Below, one piece after another: positions 35,055 through 43,384 of a DNA stretch of 64,000 bases. Position numbers and translations under genes: made by a program. The notes beneath the pieces are model-generated. The model made no database searches. It was not told the DNA's origin and was given only the letters and a program-made list of their open reading frames with translations. The DNA is taken from assembly GCF_965213555.1 (NCBI RefSeq), contig NZ_OZ243890.1, positions 3,410,001-3,474,000 on the forward strand, in the 5' to 3' direction. The stretch comes from Acuticoccus sp965213555. GTDB taxonomy: Bacteria; Pseudomonadota; Alphaproteobacteria; Rhizobiales; Amorphaceae. Numbering within the stretch: the first letter of the stretch is position 1; each line of letters begins with the position of its first letter.

Positions 35055-35842
35055 TGGATCAACGCTTACCAAGCCTCGTGCAGGCCACGCCGGACAGGGC
35101 TGGGGAGGGGAACGTGTGCGTCTCCTACCCCAAGTCGGGCCGAACCTGGCTGCGCGCCATGCTGGCTGGGCTCGGCGTCGACGCCCGCTTCACGCACTTC
35201 GGCGACGCTCCCGGCGCCGGCGCGTGGGGGCTGCACGCGCGCCACGTCCGCGCGCCCGTCGTCGACGAGCCGCGCATCGTGTTCCTGCACCGCGACCCGC
35301 GCGACGTGGTGGTGTCGTTCTACCACCACCTCCACAAGCGGCGCCGTCCGAGCCTCGCCCGGCAGGTGCGGTGGCGCGTGTCCGGCACGCGTCCGCCGCC
35401 CGAGCTGGGCAGGTTCGTCCGCTCGCCCCGCTTCGGGCTCGAGAAGGTGATCGCGTACAACCTCGCGACGGCTCAGCTTGCCGCGTTGCCGGTGGCCTAC
35501 GAGGCGATGAGCGAACGCACGGCCGACACGCTCGCCGAGGTCGCCGGCCACTTCGGCGCCCATCCTGCGCCGCAGGAGGTCGCAAGGGTCGTGGCCGAGC
35601 ACGAGTTCGCGGTCATGCAGGCGCGCGAGCGAGCGGGAGTGGCGGGCGAGAGCTGGCTGCGCGCGAAGGAGCCGGGCGACCCGTCGAGCTACAAGGTGCG
35701 CCGCGGCAAGGTCGGCGGCTGGCGCGACGAGCTCGACGCGGCGACCCAGGACTGGGCCGACGAGGTGCTCCGCCGCACCGAGTACGCCGGCCGCATGGCG
35801 GACCTCGGCGCGCCCACCGCGCTCGCGGGTCGCGGTTCCTGA
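35054..35842 (+). CDS. Sulfotransferase domain protein
   Basis: About 262 residues from GTG 35054, which overlaps the gcvPB stop by one base; a start closer to the conserved core is possible. PAPS-binding elements are clear: YPKSGRTWLRAML (5'-phosphosulfate loop, near residues 25-37) and FLHRDPRDVVVSFYHHLHK (3'-phosphate loop), then SYKVRRGKVGGWRDEL near the C-terminus, which fits the GxxGxWK-type motif loosely. It would transfer sulfate to an alcohol or amine group of an unknown acceptor. It appears to be the last gene of the riboswitch-controlled operon. Confidence 0.87.
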   Translation: MDQRLPSLVQATPDRAGEGNVCVSYPKSGRTWLRAMLAGLGVDARFTHFGDAPGAGAWGLHARHVRAPVVDEPRIVFLHRDPRDVVVSFYHHLHKRRRPSLARQVRWRVSGTRPPPELGRFVRSPRFGLEKVIAYNLATAQLAALPVAYEAMSERTADTLAEVAGHFGAHPAPQEVARVVAEHEFAVMQARERAGVAGESWLRAKEPGDPSSYKVRRGKVGGWRDELDAATQDWADEVLRRTEYAGRMADLGAPTALAGRGS

Positions 35843-35905
35843 CGCCGACGGAGCGCGCTGGACGCCGGCCGGCGTGCGGGCCACACTCGCGACGGAGGAG
35901 GCGCC

Positions 35906-36304
35906 ATGGCGGTCGCAGAGCTGAACCGGGACGTGGTCGAGGGGATGCCCGCCGAGGGCGCCGTCGTCATGGTCAACCTCGTCAAGCTGCGTGAGCGGGC
36001 GAGCGACGGCGAGGGGTCCGGCTGGGACGCCTACCAGCGCTACAGTCGCGCCGTCATCGGCATGATCCGCGAGCGCGGCGGCACGATCCTGTGGTCGGGT
36101 CGCGCCCATGGCACCTCCTTCGGTCCGCAGGAGGGTGGTGACTGGGACTTCGTCGTCCTCGTCGAGTACCCGTCGAAGGCGGCGTTCCTCGACATGATGT
36201 CGTCCGAGGCCTACGCCACCATGGCGAACCCGCATCGCCTCGCGGGCGTCGAGCGGCACGTCATCCTCGCCGCCACCGAGGAGTACTCGAAGGTGCGCCG
36301 GTGA
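35906..36304 (+). CDS. DUF1330 domain-containing protein
   Basis: 132 residues with a ferredoxin-like (dimeric alpha-beta barrel) pattern: VVMVNLVKLRERA, WDAYQRYSRAVIGMIRERGG, WDFVVLVEYPSKAAFLDMMSS and HRLAGVERHVILAATEE. DUF1330 proteins are small and cytosolic, with no settled activity. GGAGGAGGCGCC precedes the ATG. It overlaps the next gene (GTGA at 36301-36304), so it is probably translationally coupled to the hydrolase. Confidence 0.85.
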   Translation: MAVAELNRDVVEGMPAEGAVVMVNLVKLRERASDGEGSGWDAYQRYSRAVIGMIRERGGTILWSGRAHGTSFGPQEGGDWDFVVLVEYPSKAAFLDMMSSEAYATMANPHRLAGVERHVILAATEEYSKVRR

Positions 36305-37182
36305 CGGACGACGGCATCACCTTCGGCAGCGTCGAGAACGACGGGCTGACGCTGCGCTACGCCGAGACCGGCGCCGGCGACCTCGTCGTCCTCCTGCACG
36401 GCTTCCCGGAGCACTGGCGCTCCTGGCGCAACGTGATGACGGACCTGTCGAGCACCCACCGCGTGGTGGCGCTCGACACGCGCGGCATCGCGGGGTCGGA
36501 CGCCGCGCCGGACGTGGCGGGCTACGCGGTGCCTCGCCTCGTGTCGGACGTCGTCGCCCTCATCGAGGGGCTGGGGGCGGAGGACGTCACGCTCGTCGGC
36601 CACGACTGGGGCGGATTCATCGCTTGGGAGACGGCGATCGCGCGGCCCGACCTGTTGGACCGCCTCGTCATCGTCAACGCGGGGCACCCGTTCGTCTTCG
36701 GTGAGCTGCTGCGCAAGGACGAGGCCCAGCGCGAGGCGAGCCGCTACATGCTGGCGTTCCGCTCCGAGCGCGGCGAGGAGCTCCTCGCGCGCAGCGACTT
36801 CGCAAGGTTCCGCGAAGAGATCCTCGCCCCCGCGCAGGCGCGGGGCGCGCTGTCCGAGGAGGACGCCGCCGCCTACCTCGACGTGTGGCGCGACGGCAAG
36901 AGCCTGACCGCTGGGCTCAACTACTACCGCGCCGCGAAGGTCGGCCCGCCGAGCGGCGAGGACGGCGCGCCGCGCGACGCAGCCTCGACCACGGTGCGCG
37001 TGCCGACGCTCGTGATCTGGGGCATGGCCGACCCCTACTTCGTCCGCGACAACCTCGCGCTTCACGAGGTCGTGCCCGACCTCACGCTCGCCGGCTTCGA
37101 GGACAGCGGGCATTGGATCATCCACGAGCGCCCGCAGGACGTCGCCCGCCTGATCGCGGGCTTCGCCGACGCCGGACGTTGA
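36301..37182 (+). CDS. Alpha/beta hydrolase, epoxide-hydrolase-like
   Basis: 293 residues from GTG 36301. Oxyanion motif HGFPEHWRSW; nucleophile elbow VGHDWGGFIAWE with Asp102 rather than Ser as nucleophile; catalytic His in EDSGHWIIHE; acid probably Asp in WGMADPYF. The Asp nucleophile together with HGFPE points to epoxide hydrolase or haloalkane-dehalogenase-like chemistry, the former being more common for this pattern. Cytosolic, no signal peptide. Natural substrate unknown. Confidence 0.88.
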   Translation: MTDDGITFGSVENDGLTLRYAETGAGDLVVLLHGFPEHWRSWRNVMTDLSSTHRVVALDTRGIAGSDAAPDVAGYAVPRLVSDVVALIEGLGAEDVTLVGHDWGGFIAWETAIARPDLLDRLVIVNAGHPFVFGELLRKDEAQREASRYMLAFRSERGEELLARSDFARFREEILAPAQARGALSEEDAAAYLDVWRDGKSLTAGLNYYRAAKVGPPSGEDGAPRDAASTTVRVPTLVIWGMADPYFVRDNLALHEVVPDLTLAGFEDSGHWIIHERPQDVARLIAGFADAGR

Positions 37183-37237
37183 GGCGCGGACGCCGCAGCC
37201 GGTCGACATTTGCTCCAGACGCCGTAAGTCTGCCGTC

Positions 37238-38071
37238 ATGACGAGAGACCGCCTGTCCGACCGCTTGCGCCGCACCCCCCGCGAGGCGCCCCGCTGCGCC
37301 CTCGTCACCGGCGCCAGCGGGGGCATCGGCGAGGCGTTTGCCCGGGCTCTGCCGGACACGACGCGGCTCGTCCTCACCGGGCGCAACGAGGACAAGCTGT
37401 CCCTGCTGCGCGCCGAGATCGGCCCACGAGCCGAGACGGTGGTGGCGGACCTCGGCTCCGAGGACGGCGTGGCGCGGGTCGCCGAGGCGGCGGAGGCGGC
37501 CGGCTGCGACCTCCTCATCAACAACGCGGGGCTCGGCGCGCTCGGCGACTTCCTGTCGGTGGACCTTGCAGCGCACCGCACGGCGCTGCGCGTCAACGTA
37601 GAGGCGGTGCTGGAGCTCACCCACCGCCTGACGCCGGGGATGATCGAGCGGGCCGACCGCGAGGCGCGGCGCGCGGGGGTGATCAACGTCGCCTCCTCGG
37701 TGGCGTTCGTGCCGGTGCCCTCGTTCGCCACCTACGCGGCCACCAAGGCGCTGATCCTGTCGTTCACCGAGGCGTTCGCTGCCGAGATGGCCGACGCGCC
37801 GGTGGACGTCCTGTGCGCCTGCCCTGGCGCGGTGAGGACCGGCTTCGGAGCGCGGTCGGGCTACGGCAGCGCCTTCCCGGGTGCGATGTCGCCGGAGAAG
37901 GTGGCGCGCACCGCGCTCGCCGCCCTCGGCCGGCAGACGACGGTGATGATCGGCCCGGTGTCCACCGCGACGCTCGCCCCCGTGGCGCTCGCGCGCTCGA
38001 TGGTGGGCCAGGCGTTCCACCGCGCTGGCAAGGTGATCGACAGGGTGCAGGATCGGCAGCGCCGTGGCTGA
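37238..38071 (+). CDS. Short-chain dehydrogenase/reductase
   Basis: 277 residues. NAD(P)-binding TGASGGIGEAFARAL (near residues 24-38), DLGSEDGVARVAE, NNAGLGALGDF, catalytic VINVASSVAF (Ser), YAATKALI (Tyr and Lys) and the CPGAVRTGF loop are present. The C-terminus resembles short-chain reductases that act on lipids or ketones, but the substrate cannot be assigned. It overlaps the DCC-family gene by 8 bases. Confidence 0.9.
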   Translation: MTRDRLSDRLRRTPREAPRCALVTGASGGIGEAFARALPDTTRLVLTGRNEDKLSLLRAEIGPRAETVVADLGSEDGVARVAEAAEAAGCDLLINNAGLGALGDFLSVDLAAHRTALRVNVEAVLELTHRLTPGMIERADREARRAGVINVASSVAFVPVPSFATYAATKALILSFTEAFAAEMADAPVDVLCACPGAVRTGFGARSGYGSAFPGAMSPEKVARTALAALGRQTTVMIGPVSTATLAPVALARSMVGQAFHRAGKVIDRVQDRQRRG

Positions 38072-38426
38072 CCTCACCGTGTACTACGACGCGTCGTGCC
38101 CGCTGTGCCGGCGCGAGGTCGCGCTCTATCGCGGGCGGAGCAAGGCGGCGTTCGTCGACGTCAGCGACCCGGCCAACTTGCCGCCGGACCTCTCCGCCGA
38201 GGCGGCGATGGCGCGCTTCCACGTCCGCCGCGACGGCGCCCTCTTGTCCGGCGCGGCGGCGTTCGCGGCGCTGTGGCGGGCCACGCGCGGGCTCGGTCAC
38301 CTCGGCCGCCTCGCGGCGCTGCCCGTCGTGACGCCCGCGCTCGAGCGCTCCTATCGCGGCTTCCTCCTCGTTCGCCCATGGTTGCAGCGCCGGATGCGCC
38401 GGCGCGAGGCAGCCGCGTGCCGCTGA
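38064..38426 (+). CDS. DCC family thiol-disulfide oxidoreductase-like protein (DUF393)
   Basis: 120 residues. It has the family signature VYYDASCPLCRREVALYRGR with a CxxC pair at residues 12 and 15, and the FVDVSDPANLPPD strand. A thioredoxin-like fold is predicted, but redox activity has not been shown for most members. The start overlaps the end of the SDR gene, suggesting one transcript. Confidence 0.88.
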   Translation: MADLTVYYDASCPLCRREVALYRGRSKAAFVDVSDPANLPPDLSAEAAMARFHVRRDGALLSGAAAFAALWRATRGLGHLGRLAALPVVTPALERSYRGFLLVRPWLQRRMRRREAAACR

Positions 38427-38626
38427 GTGGCATCTCGCGACGGGACACGGCGCTCGGCGCCTTCACCTTCCGCGAGCTCGTCACCCAGCGCCGCCTCGCG
38501 GAGCGGGCGATCGCGCGCCGCCGCGACGCCGCCGCAGCGCGCGCCCTGATCGCGCGCATCGACGACGAGCTCGCAGCGCGCCGCGGGGGCAAGCTCGACC
38601 GCGCCGGACGGGCGCTCGAGCCCTGA
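38417..38626 (+). CDS. Small hypothetical protein
   Basis: 69 residues from GTG 38417, overlapping the DCC gene by 10 bases. The product is basic and helical (ELVTQRRLAERAIARRR and ARIDDELAARRGGKLDR) with no recognised domain. Support is the close packing between two genes of the same direction and the coherent amphipathic pattern. It could also be non-coding read-through, so confidence is modest. Confidence 0.45.
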   Translation: MPLSGISRRDTALGAFTFRELVTQRRLAERAIARRRDAAAARALIARIDDELAARRGGKLDRAGRALEP

Positions 38627-38652
38627 GCGAGGCAGCCGAGGCGCCGGCGCAC

Positions 38653-39225
38653 ATGCACGACCTCATGGCCGTCGAGGATGCGGCGTGGGCGATGCTCGCC
38701 GAGGGCGCGGCCTCCAGGCACGCAGCCTTCCACCAGATGGCCGTCGCCACGGTGAACGCGGACGGCCGTCCCGAGGCACGCACCGTGGTCCTGCGCGGGG
38801 CCGACCGCGCGGCGCGCACTGTCCGCTTCCATACCGACCTGCGCGCGGGAAAGGTGGGGGACCTTGCGGATCGGCCGGAGCTCGCTGCCGTGCTTTACGA
38901 CCACGATGCCAAGGTGCAGGTGCGCCTTTCGGGCGGTGCGACGCTGCACCACCGCGACGACCTCGCTGCGTCGACCTGGGCGGGCATGCGCGACTTCTCC
39001 AAGGCGTGCTACCGCCAGGCGTCCGCGCCCGGTCGGACCCTAGCTGACCACCCCGCCATGATCGATACCGCCGCGCCGCTCCCCGAGCTCGACGGCTTTG
39101 GCAACTTCGTCGCGGTCACACTGCGTGTCGCAACGCTGGAATGGCTGTACCTTGCGGCGAGGGGACATCGTCGCGCGCTCGTGTCATACGGTGCCGCCGA
39201 GGGCCGCACATGGCTCGCCCCCTGA
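38653..39225 (+). CDS. Pyridoxamine 5'-phosphate oxidase family flavoprotein
   Basis: 190 residues. The split-barrel FMN fold is seen in MAVATVNADGRPEARTVVLRG, RTVRFHTDLRAGKVGDL and AAVLYDHDAKVQVRLSGGAT. The substrate-side basic motif of true PdxH is not evident at the C-terminus, so it is likely one of the general PNPOx-like proteins that reduce or bind flavin substrates. An upstream in-frame start is possible. It is encoded 12 bases before the glutathione peroxidase gene. Confidence 0.83.
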   Translation: MHDLMAVEDAAWAMLAEGAASRHAAFHQMAVATVNADGRPEARTVVLRGADRAARTVRFHTDLRAGKVGDLADRPELAAVLYDHDAKVQVRLSGGATLHHRDDLAASTWAGMRDFSKACYRQASAPGRTLADHPAMIDTAAPLPELDGFGNFVAVTLRVATLEWLYLAARGHRRALVSYGAAEGRTWLAP

Positions 39226-39236
39226 CAGGAGGTTCG

Positions 39237-39845
39237 ATGACGGGCTTCGCCGCCGGCTCGCCGGCAACGGTTCTGAGGGTCGCAGCGCTGGCCGCGGTCG
39301 CGTCCTCGCTCGGCATCGTGCTCGCCACGAAGACCTTGGCCGACCGGCCGCGCCCCATCGAGTGGTCAGCCCAGGAGCTCACCGACATCGAGGGTCACCC
39401 CTTCGACGCCAGCGCCCTCGACGGCCGCGTGGTGCTCCTCGTCAACACCGCGTCGAGGTGCGCCTTCACACCGCAGTACGAGGGCCTTGAGGCGCTCCAC
39501 CAGCGCTACGAGGGCACCGGGCTCACCGTCCTCGCCGTGCCGTCCAACGACTTCGGCGGCCAGGAGCCCGGCGCCAACGCGTCCATCGCGGCGTTCTGCA
39601 CGTCGGCCTACGGCGTGTCGTTCCCCATGCTTCAGAAGGCGCGGGTGAGCGGCGAGGGCGCGCACCCGCTGTTCGCCTGGGCGCGGCGCAGCGGCGGGCG
39701 TGCCGCGATCCCAGCGTGGAACTTCCACAAGATCCTCGTCGGGAGGGACGGGCGCGTCGTCGCCGGCTTCCCGTCCCACGTGTCGCCCCGCTCGCCGCAG
39801 GTGATGGGCGCGGTGGAGCGCGCGCTGCGCACGCCCGCGTTCTGA
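39237..39845 (+). CDS. Glutathione peroxidase family protein (Cys type), membrane-anchored or exported
   Basis: 202 residues; ATG 39237 follows AGGAGG by 4 bases. A hydrophobic segment (about residues 13-31) suggests export or anchoring. Catalytic tetrad: Cys75 in NTASRCAFTPQYEGL, Gln in SNDFGGQEPG, Trp and Asn in IPAWNFHKIL. The enzyme reduces hydroperoxides with thioredoxin or glutathione. The stop overlaps the start of rppH (TGATG). Confidence 0.92.
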   Translation: MTGFAAGSPATVLRVAALAAVASSLGIVLATKTLADRPRPIEWSAQELTDIEGHPFDASALDGRVVLLVNTASRCAFTPQYEGLEALHQRYEGTGLTVLAVPSNDFGGQEPGANASIAAFCTSAYGVSFPMLQKARVSGEGAHPLFAWARRSGGRAAIPAWNFHKILVGRDGRVVAGFPSHVSPRSPQVMGAVERALRTPAF

Positions 39846-40378
39846 TGGAGCCGTTCGCCGCCGCGCCGCGCCGGGGCTACCGCCGCTGCGTCGGCATCGC
39901 GCTGTTCTCGCAGGACGGCCGCGTCTTCCTCGGCAAGCGCGCGTCGCGCGGGATGGTGCCGAGCCACTCCTGGCAGATGCCGCAGGGTGGCATCGACCCC
40001 GGCGAGGGGGCCTACGCGGCCGCCGTGCGCGAGCTCTACGAGGAGACCAGCGTGCGCTCCGTCGCGCCGCTTGGCGAGCTCGAGGGCTGGCTGCACTACG
40101 ATCTGCCAAGGGACGTCGCCGCGTGGCGCGGCCGCTTCAAGGGGCAGGCCCAGCGCTGGTTCGCCTTCCGCTTCATCGGTGCCGAGGGGGAGATCAACGT
40201 CACCTCGCCGCCGGACGGCCACAGCGCCGAGTTCTCCCGCTGGCGTTGGGAGGCGCTGGCGGAGGTGCCAGGCATCGTCGTGCCGTTCAAGCGGGCGGTG
40301 TACGAGCGGGTGGTCGAGGCGTTCGCCGAGCACGCCGCGCCACGGGGCTTGCGCGCGCCCGAGCGGCGGGCTATCTGA
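39845..40378 (+). CDS. rppH: RNA pyrophosphohydrolase
   Basis: 177 residues. Features are YRRCVGIALFSQDGRVFLGKR, HSWQMPQGGIDPGEGAYAAA and RELYEETSV (complete Nudix box), plus LPRDVAAWRGRFKGQAQRWF, typical of RppH/NudH. It removes pyrophosphate from triphosphorylated RNA 5' ends to trigger decay. It is placed just before the rimP-nusA block. Confidence 0.93.
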   Translation: MEPFAAAPRRGYRRCVGIALFSQDGRVFLGKRASRGMVPSHSWQMPQGGIDPGEGAYAAAVRELYEETSVRSVAPLGELEGWLHYDLPRDVAAWRGRFKGQAQRWFAFRFIGAEGEINVTSPPDGHSAEFSRWRWEALAEVPGIVVPFKRAVYERVVEAFAEHAAPRGLRAPERRAI

Positions 40379-40496
40379 CGACGACACTCAGGTTCGCATG
40401 GATGACCGGGTTGGCGCCTTCGGGGGCCGGCCCGTTCGGCGTTTGCGGCGTCGCGCTCGCGGCCTCGCCTGCGGACCGCTCAAACCGGGGCGCAGC

Positions 40497-41036
40497 GTGG
40501 CGCACGACGATCGTCTCATCGCCGAAACCGGCCTCGACGCCCGCGTCGCGAAGGTCGTGGCGCCGAGCCTCGACGCGCTCGGCTTCCGCCTCGTGCGGGT
40601 CCGGGTGAGCGGCCAGAACGGCTGCACCGTGCAGGTCATGGCTGAACGCCCCGACGGCACGCTCGCCATCGAGGACTGCGAGGCGATCAGCCACGCGATC
40701 TCCCCCGCGCTCGACGTGGACGACCCCATCGGACGGGCGTACCATCTCGAGGTGTCCTCGCCCGGCATCGACCGGCCGCTGGTGCGCCGCGACGACTTCG
40801 AGCGCTGGGCAGGGCACGAGGCCAAGCTCGAGACGGCGATCCCCATCGACGGTCGGCGGCGCTGGCGCGGCGTCCTCGTCGGCCTCGGGCAAGACACCGT
40901 GGGCATTCGACTTGCCGAGCTCGGCGGTGAGACCCACTGGGTGCCGCTCGGCGAGCTGGCGGACGCGCGCCTCGTCCTCACCGACGCGCTGGTGGAGCAG
41001 TCGCTGCGCGCGGGCAAGAAGGCGGCGATGAACTAG
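40497..41036 (+). CDS. rimP: Ribosome maturation factor RimP
   Basis: 179 residues from GTG 40497 (AHDDRLIAETGLDARV), chosen because conservation starts there; the open frame extends further upstream without similarity. RimP pattern: LDALGFRLVRVRVSG, AIEDCEAISHAISPALDVDDP, YHLEVSSPGIDRPLVRRDDFERW. It assists 30S assembly. It is followed by nusA after 72 bases, the canonical order. Confidence 0.93.
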   Translation: MAHDDRLIAETGLDARVAKVVAPSLDALGFRLVRVRVSGQNGCTVQVMAERPDGTLAIEDCEAISHAISPALDVDDPIGRAYHLEVSSPGIDRPLVRRDDFERWAGHEAKLETAIPIDGRRRWRGVLVGLGQDTVGIRLAELGGETHWVPLGELADARLVLTDALVEQSLRAGKKAAMN

Positions 41037-41108
41037 GCGCGGGCGGCGTCGCACGAGGGGGAGCCCTCGCGTTGGATTGGGGCCTCGCCCTGGAGAACGG
41101 GAACGGAC

Positions 41109-42719
41109 ATGGCAGTCAGCGCGAACAAGCTGGAGTTGTTGCAGATCGCCGACGCGGTGGCGCGGGAGAAGCAGATCGACCGCGCCATCGTCATTGAGGC
41201 GATGGAGGACGCGATCCAGAAAGCCGCGCGCGCCCGCTACGGTCAGGAGACCGAGATCCGGGCCGAGATCAACCCGAAGTCCGGCGAGACGCGGCTGCAA
41301 CGCCTGCTCGAGGTGGTCGAGGAGGTGGAGACGCCGCAGACCCAGATCGCGCTCGCCGACGCGCTCGCCAAGAACCCCGCCGCGCAGATCGGCGACTACA
41401 TCGCCGACCCGCTGCCGCCCATCGAGTTCGGCCGCGTCGCAACTCAGTCGGCCAAGCAGGTCATCGTGCAGAAGGTGCGCGAGGCCGAGCGCGACCGCCA
41501 GTACGACGAGTACAGGGACCGCGTCGGCGACATCATCAACGGCATCGTCAAGCGCGCCGAGTACGGCAACGTCATCGTCGACCTCGGCCGTGGCGAAGCG
41601 ATCTGCCGGCGCGACCAGCTCATCCCGCGCGAGATCTTCCGCCCCGGCGACCGCATCCGCGCCTACGTGATGGACGTGCGCCGCGAGCCGCGCGGGCCGC
41701 AGATCTTCCTGTCGCGCACTCACCCGATGTTCACCTCCATGCTGTTCCGCCAGGAGGTGCCGGAGATCTACGACGGCGTCATCGAGGTGAAGTCGGTGGC
41801 GCGCGATCCCGGCAGCCGGGCCAAGATCGCCGTCATCTCGCGCGATTCCTCCATCGACCCCGTCGGCGCGTGCGTCGGCATGCGCGGCAGCCGCGTCCAG
41901 GCGGTGGTCCAGGAGCTGCAGGGCGAGAAGATCGACATCATCCCCTGGTCGCCGGACGCGGCCACCTTCATCGTCAACGCGCTGCAGCCGGCCGAGGTCG
42001 CCAAGGTGGTGCTCGACGAGGACACCGAGCGCATCGAGGTGGTGGTGCCCGACGAGCAGCTCTCCCTCGCCATCGGCCGCCGCGGACAGAACGTCCGCCT
42101 CGCCTCTCAGCTCACCGGTTGGGACATCGACATCCTCACCGAGGAGGAGGAGTCCCAGCGTCGCCAGAAGGAGTTCCATGAGCGCACGCAGCTCTTCGTC
42201 GACGGGCTGAACGTCGACGAGGTGGTCGGCCAGCTCCTCGCCTCGGAGGGCTTCACCTCGATGGAGGAGGTCGCCTATGTGGAGCTCGACGAGATCGCCT
42301 CCATCGAGGGCTTCGACGAGGACACCGCCGAGGAGATCCAGGCGCGCGCCCGCGAGCACCTCGAGGAGATCGAGCGTCAGAACGACGAGGCGCGGCGCGA
42401 GCTGGGCGTCGAGGACGACCTGCGCGAGGTGGCGGGCATGACGACCGCGATGATGGTCGCCCTCGGCCGGGGCGACGTGAAGAACCTCGAGGACTTCGCC
42501 GGCTCGGTGCCCGACGACCTCGTCGGCTGGATCGAGAAGCGCGGTGCCGAAACGGTGCGTCACACCGGCCCGCTGTCGGAGTTCGGGGTCTCGCGTGCCG
42601 ACGCCGAGCAGATGATCATGGCCGCGCGCGTGTCCGCTGGCTGGATCACCGAGGCCGACCTCGCACCCGAGGTCGAGGAGGAAGAGGGCGAGGACTTCGC
42701 AGCGGAGGAGGCTCGCTGA
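41109..42719 (+). CDS. nusA: Transcription termination/antitermination factor NusA
   Basis: 536 residues. N-terminal RNA-polymerase-binding domain (MAVSANKLELLQIADAVARE). S1 domain at about 135-200 (DIINGIVKRAEYGNVIVDLG). Two KH domains at about 230-345 (GACVGMRGSRVQAVVQEL, AIGRRGQNVRLASQLTGWD). Two helical repeats with an acidic C-terminal tail follow, as usual in alphaproteobacteria. Acts on transcribing RNA polymerase. Its stop overlaps the beginning of the next gene. Confidence 0.97.
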   Translation: MAVSANKLELLQIADAVAREKQIDRAIVIEAMEDAIQKAARARYGQETEIRAEINPKSGETRLQRLLEVVEEVETPQTQIALADALAKNPAAQIGDYIADPLPPIEFGRVATQSAKQVIVQKVREAERDRQYDEYRDRVGDIINGIVKRAEYGNVIVDLGRGEAICRRDQLIPREIFRPGDRIRAYVMDVRREPRGPQIFLSRTHPMFTSMLFRQEVPEIYDGVIEVKSVARDPGSRAKIAVISRDSSIDPVGACVGMRGSRVQAVVQELQGEKIDIIPWSPDAATFIVNALQPAEVAKVVLDEDTERIEVVVPDEQLSLAIGRRGQNVRLASQLTGWDIDILTEEEESQRRQKEFHERTQLFVDGLNVDEVVGQLLASEGFTSMEEVAYVELDEIASIEGFDEDTAEEIQARAREHLEEIERQNDEARRELGVEDDLREVAGMTTAMMVALGRGDVKNLEDFAGSVPDDLVGWIEKRGAETVRHTGPLSEFGVSRADAEQMIMAARVSAGWITEADLAPEVEEEEGEDFAAEEAR

Positions 42720-43384
42720 GCGGGCGGTCCGGCAAGCCGCCGGTCCGCACCTGCGTCGTGACGCGTCGCACCGGTCCGCCGGAGGCGCTGATCCGATTCG
42801 TGCTGTCGCCGGACGGCGTCGTCACCCCGGACGTGCGTCGGCGGCTGCCCGGCCGCGGCGTGTGGGTGGACGCGACGGCGAACAGCGTGGCCGCAGCGGT
42901 GGCCAAGCGCGCGTTCGCGCGCGGCTTCAAGGCACAGGTGAGCGTGCCCGCGACGCTCGACGAAGACGTCGCCACGTTGCTGCGCCGCGCCGCGCTCGAT
43001 CGCCTGGCGCTTGCCCATAAGGCGGGGCTGGTGACGGCCGGCTTCGAGAAGGTGCGCGCCCGCCTCGCCAGCGGCGCGGTCGCCGCGCTCGTCGTGGCAC
43101 GCGACGGTGCGCCGGACGGCATCGGCAAGGTTCAAGCGCTTGCCAAGAAGGCTGCCAATCTCCATAACGAGAGGAACGTGGTCGACCTGTTCACTTCAGC
43201 CGAGCTGGAACGCACCTTGGGTCGTGACCGTGTGGTCCATGCCGCATTGTCGCCCGGTCGACTGAGCGAACTCTTCATCCTGGATGCGGCGCGCTTGCGC
43301 AGCTACGCGTTTGGCACGACGCAAGACGAACCGCATTCCGATCAGCCCGACGAACGCACGTTCGCAGGACCATTGAACGCATGA
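42716..43384 (+). CDS. YlxR-type RNA-binding protein (DUF448) with L7Ae-like C-terminal domain
   Basis: The conserved core VRTCVVTRRTGPPEALIRFV begins at about 42740, ahead of the first standard in-frame start (GTG 42758), which would cut the motif in half. The only start-like codon that keeps it is CTG at 42716, overlapping the nusA stop (CTGA). I therefore draw the gene from 42716 (222 residues). The second half (LALAHKAGLVTAGFEKV and beyond) resembles the L7Ae/L30e fold. Products of this family lie between nusA and infB and bind RNA. Its stop overlaps infB by 4 bases. Confidence 0.85.
   Translation: MSGRSGKPPVRTCVVTRRTGPPEALIRFVLSPDGVVTPDVRRRLPGRGVWVDATANSVAAAVAKRAFARGFKAQVSVPATLDEDVATLLRRAALDRLALAHKAGLVTAGFEKVRARLASGAVAALVVARDGAPDGIGKVQALAKKAANLHNERNVVDLFTSAELERTLGRDRVVHAALSPGRLSELFILDAARLRSYAFGTTQDEPHSDQPDERTFAGPLNA

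Noticed and set aside
40371..42563. 730-codon open frame antisense to rimP and nusA
   Set aside because: Shadow of two clear genes; His/Asp/Leu-rich with no conserved domain.
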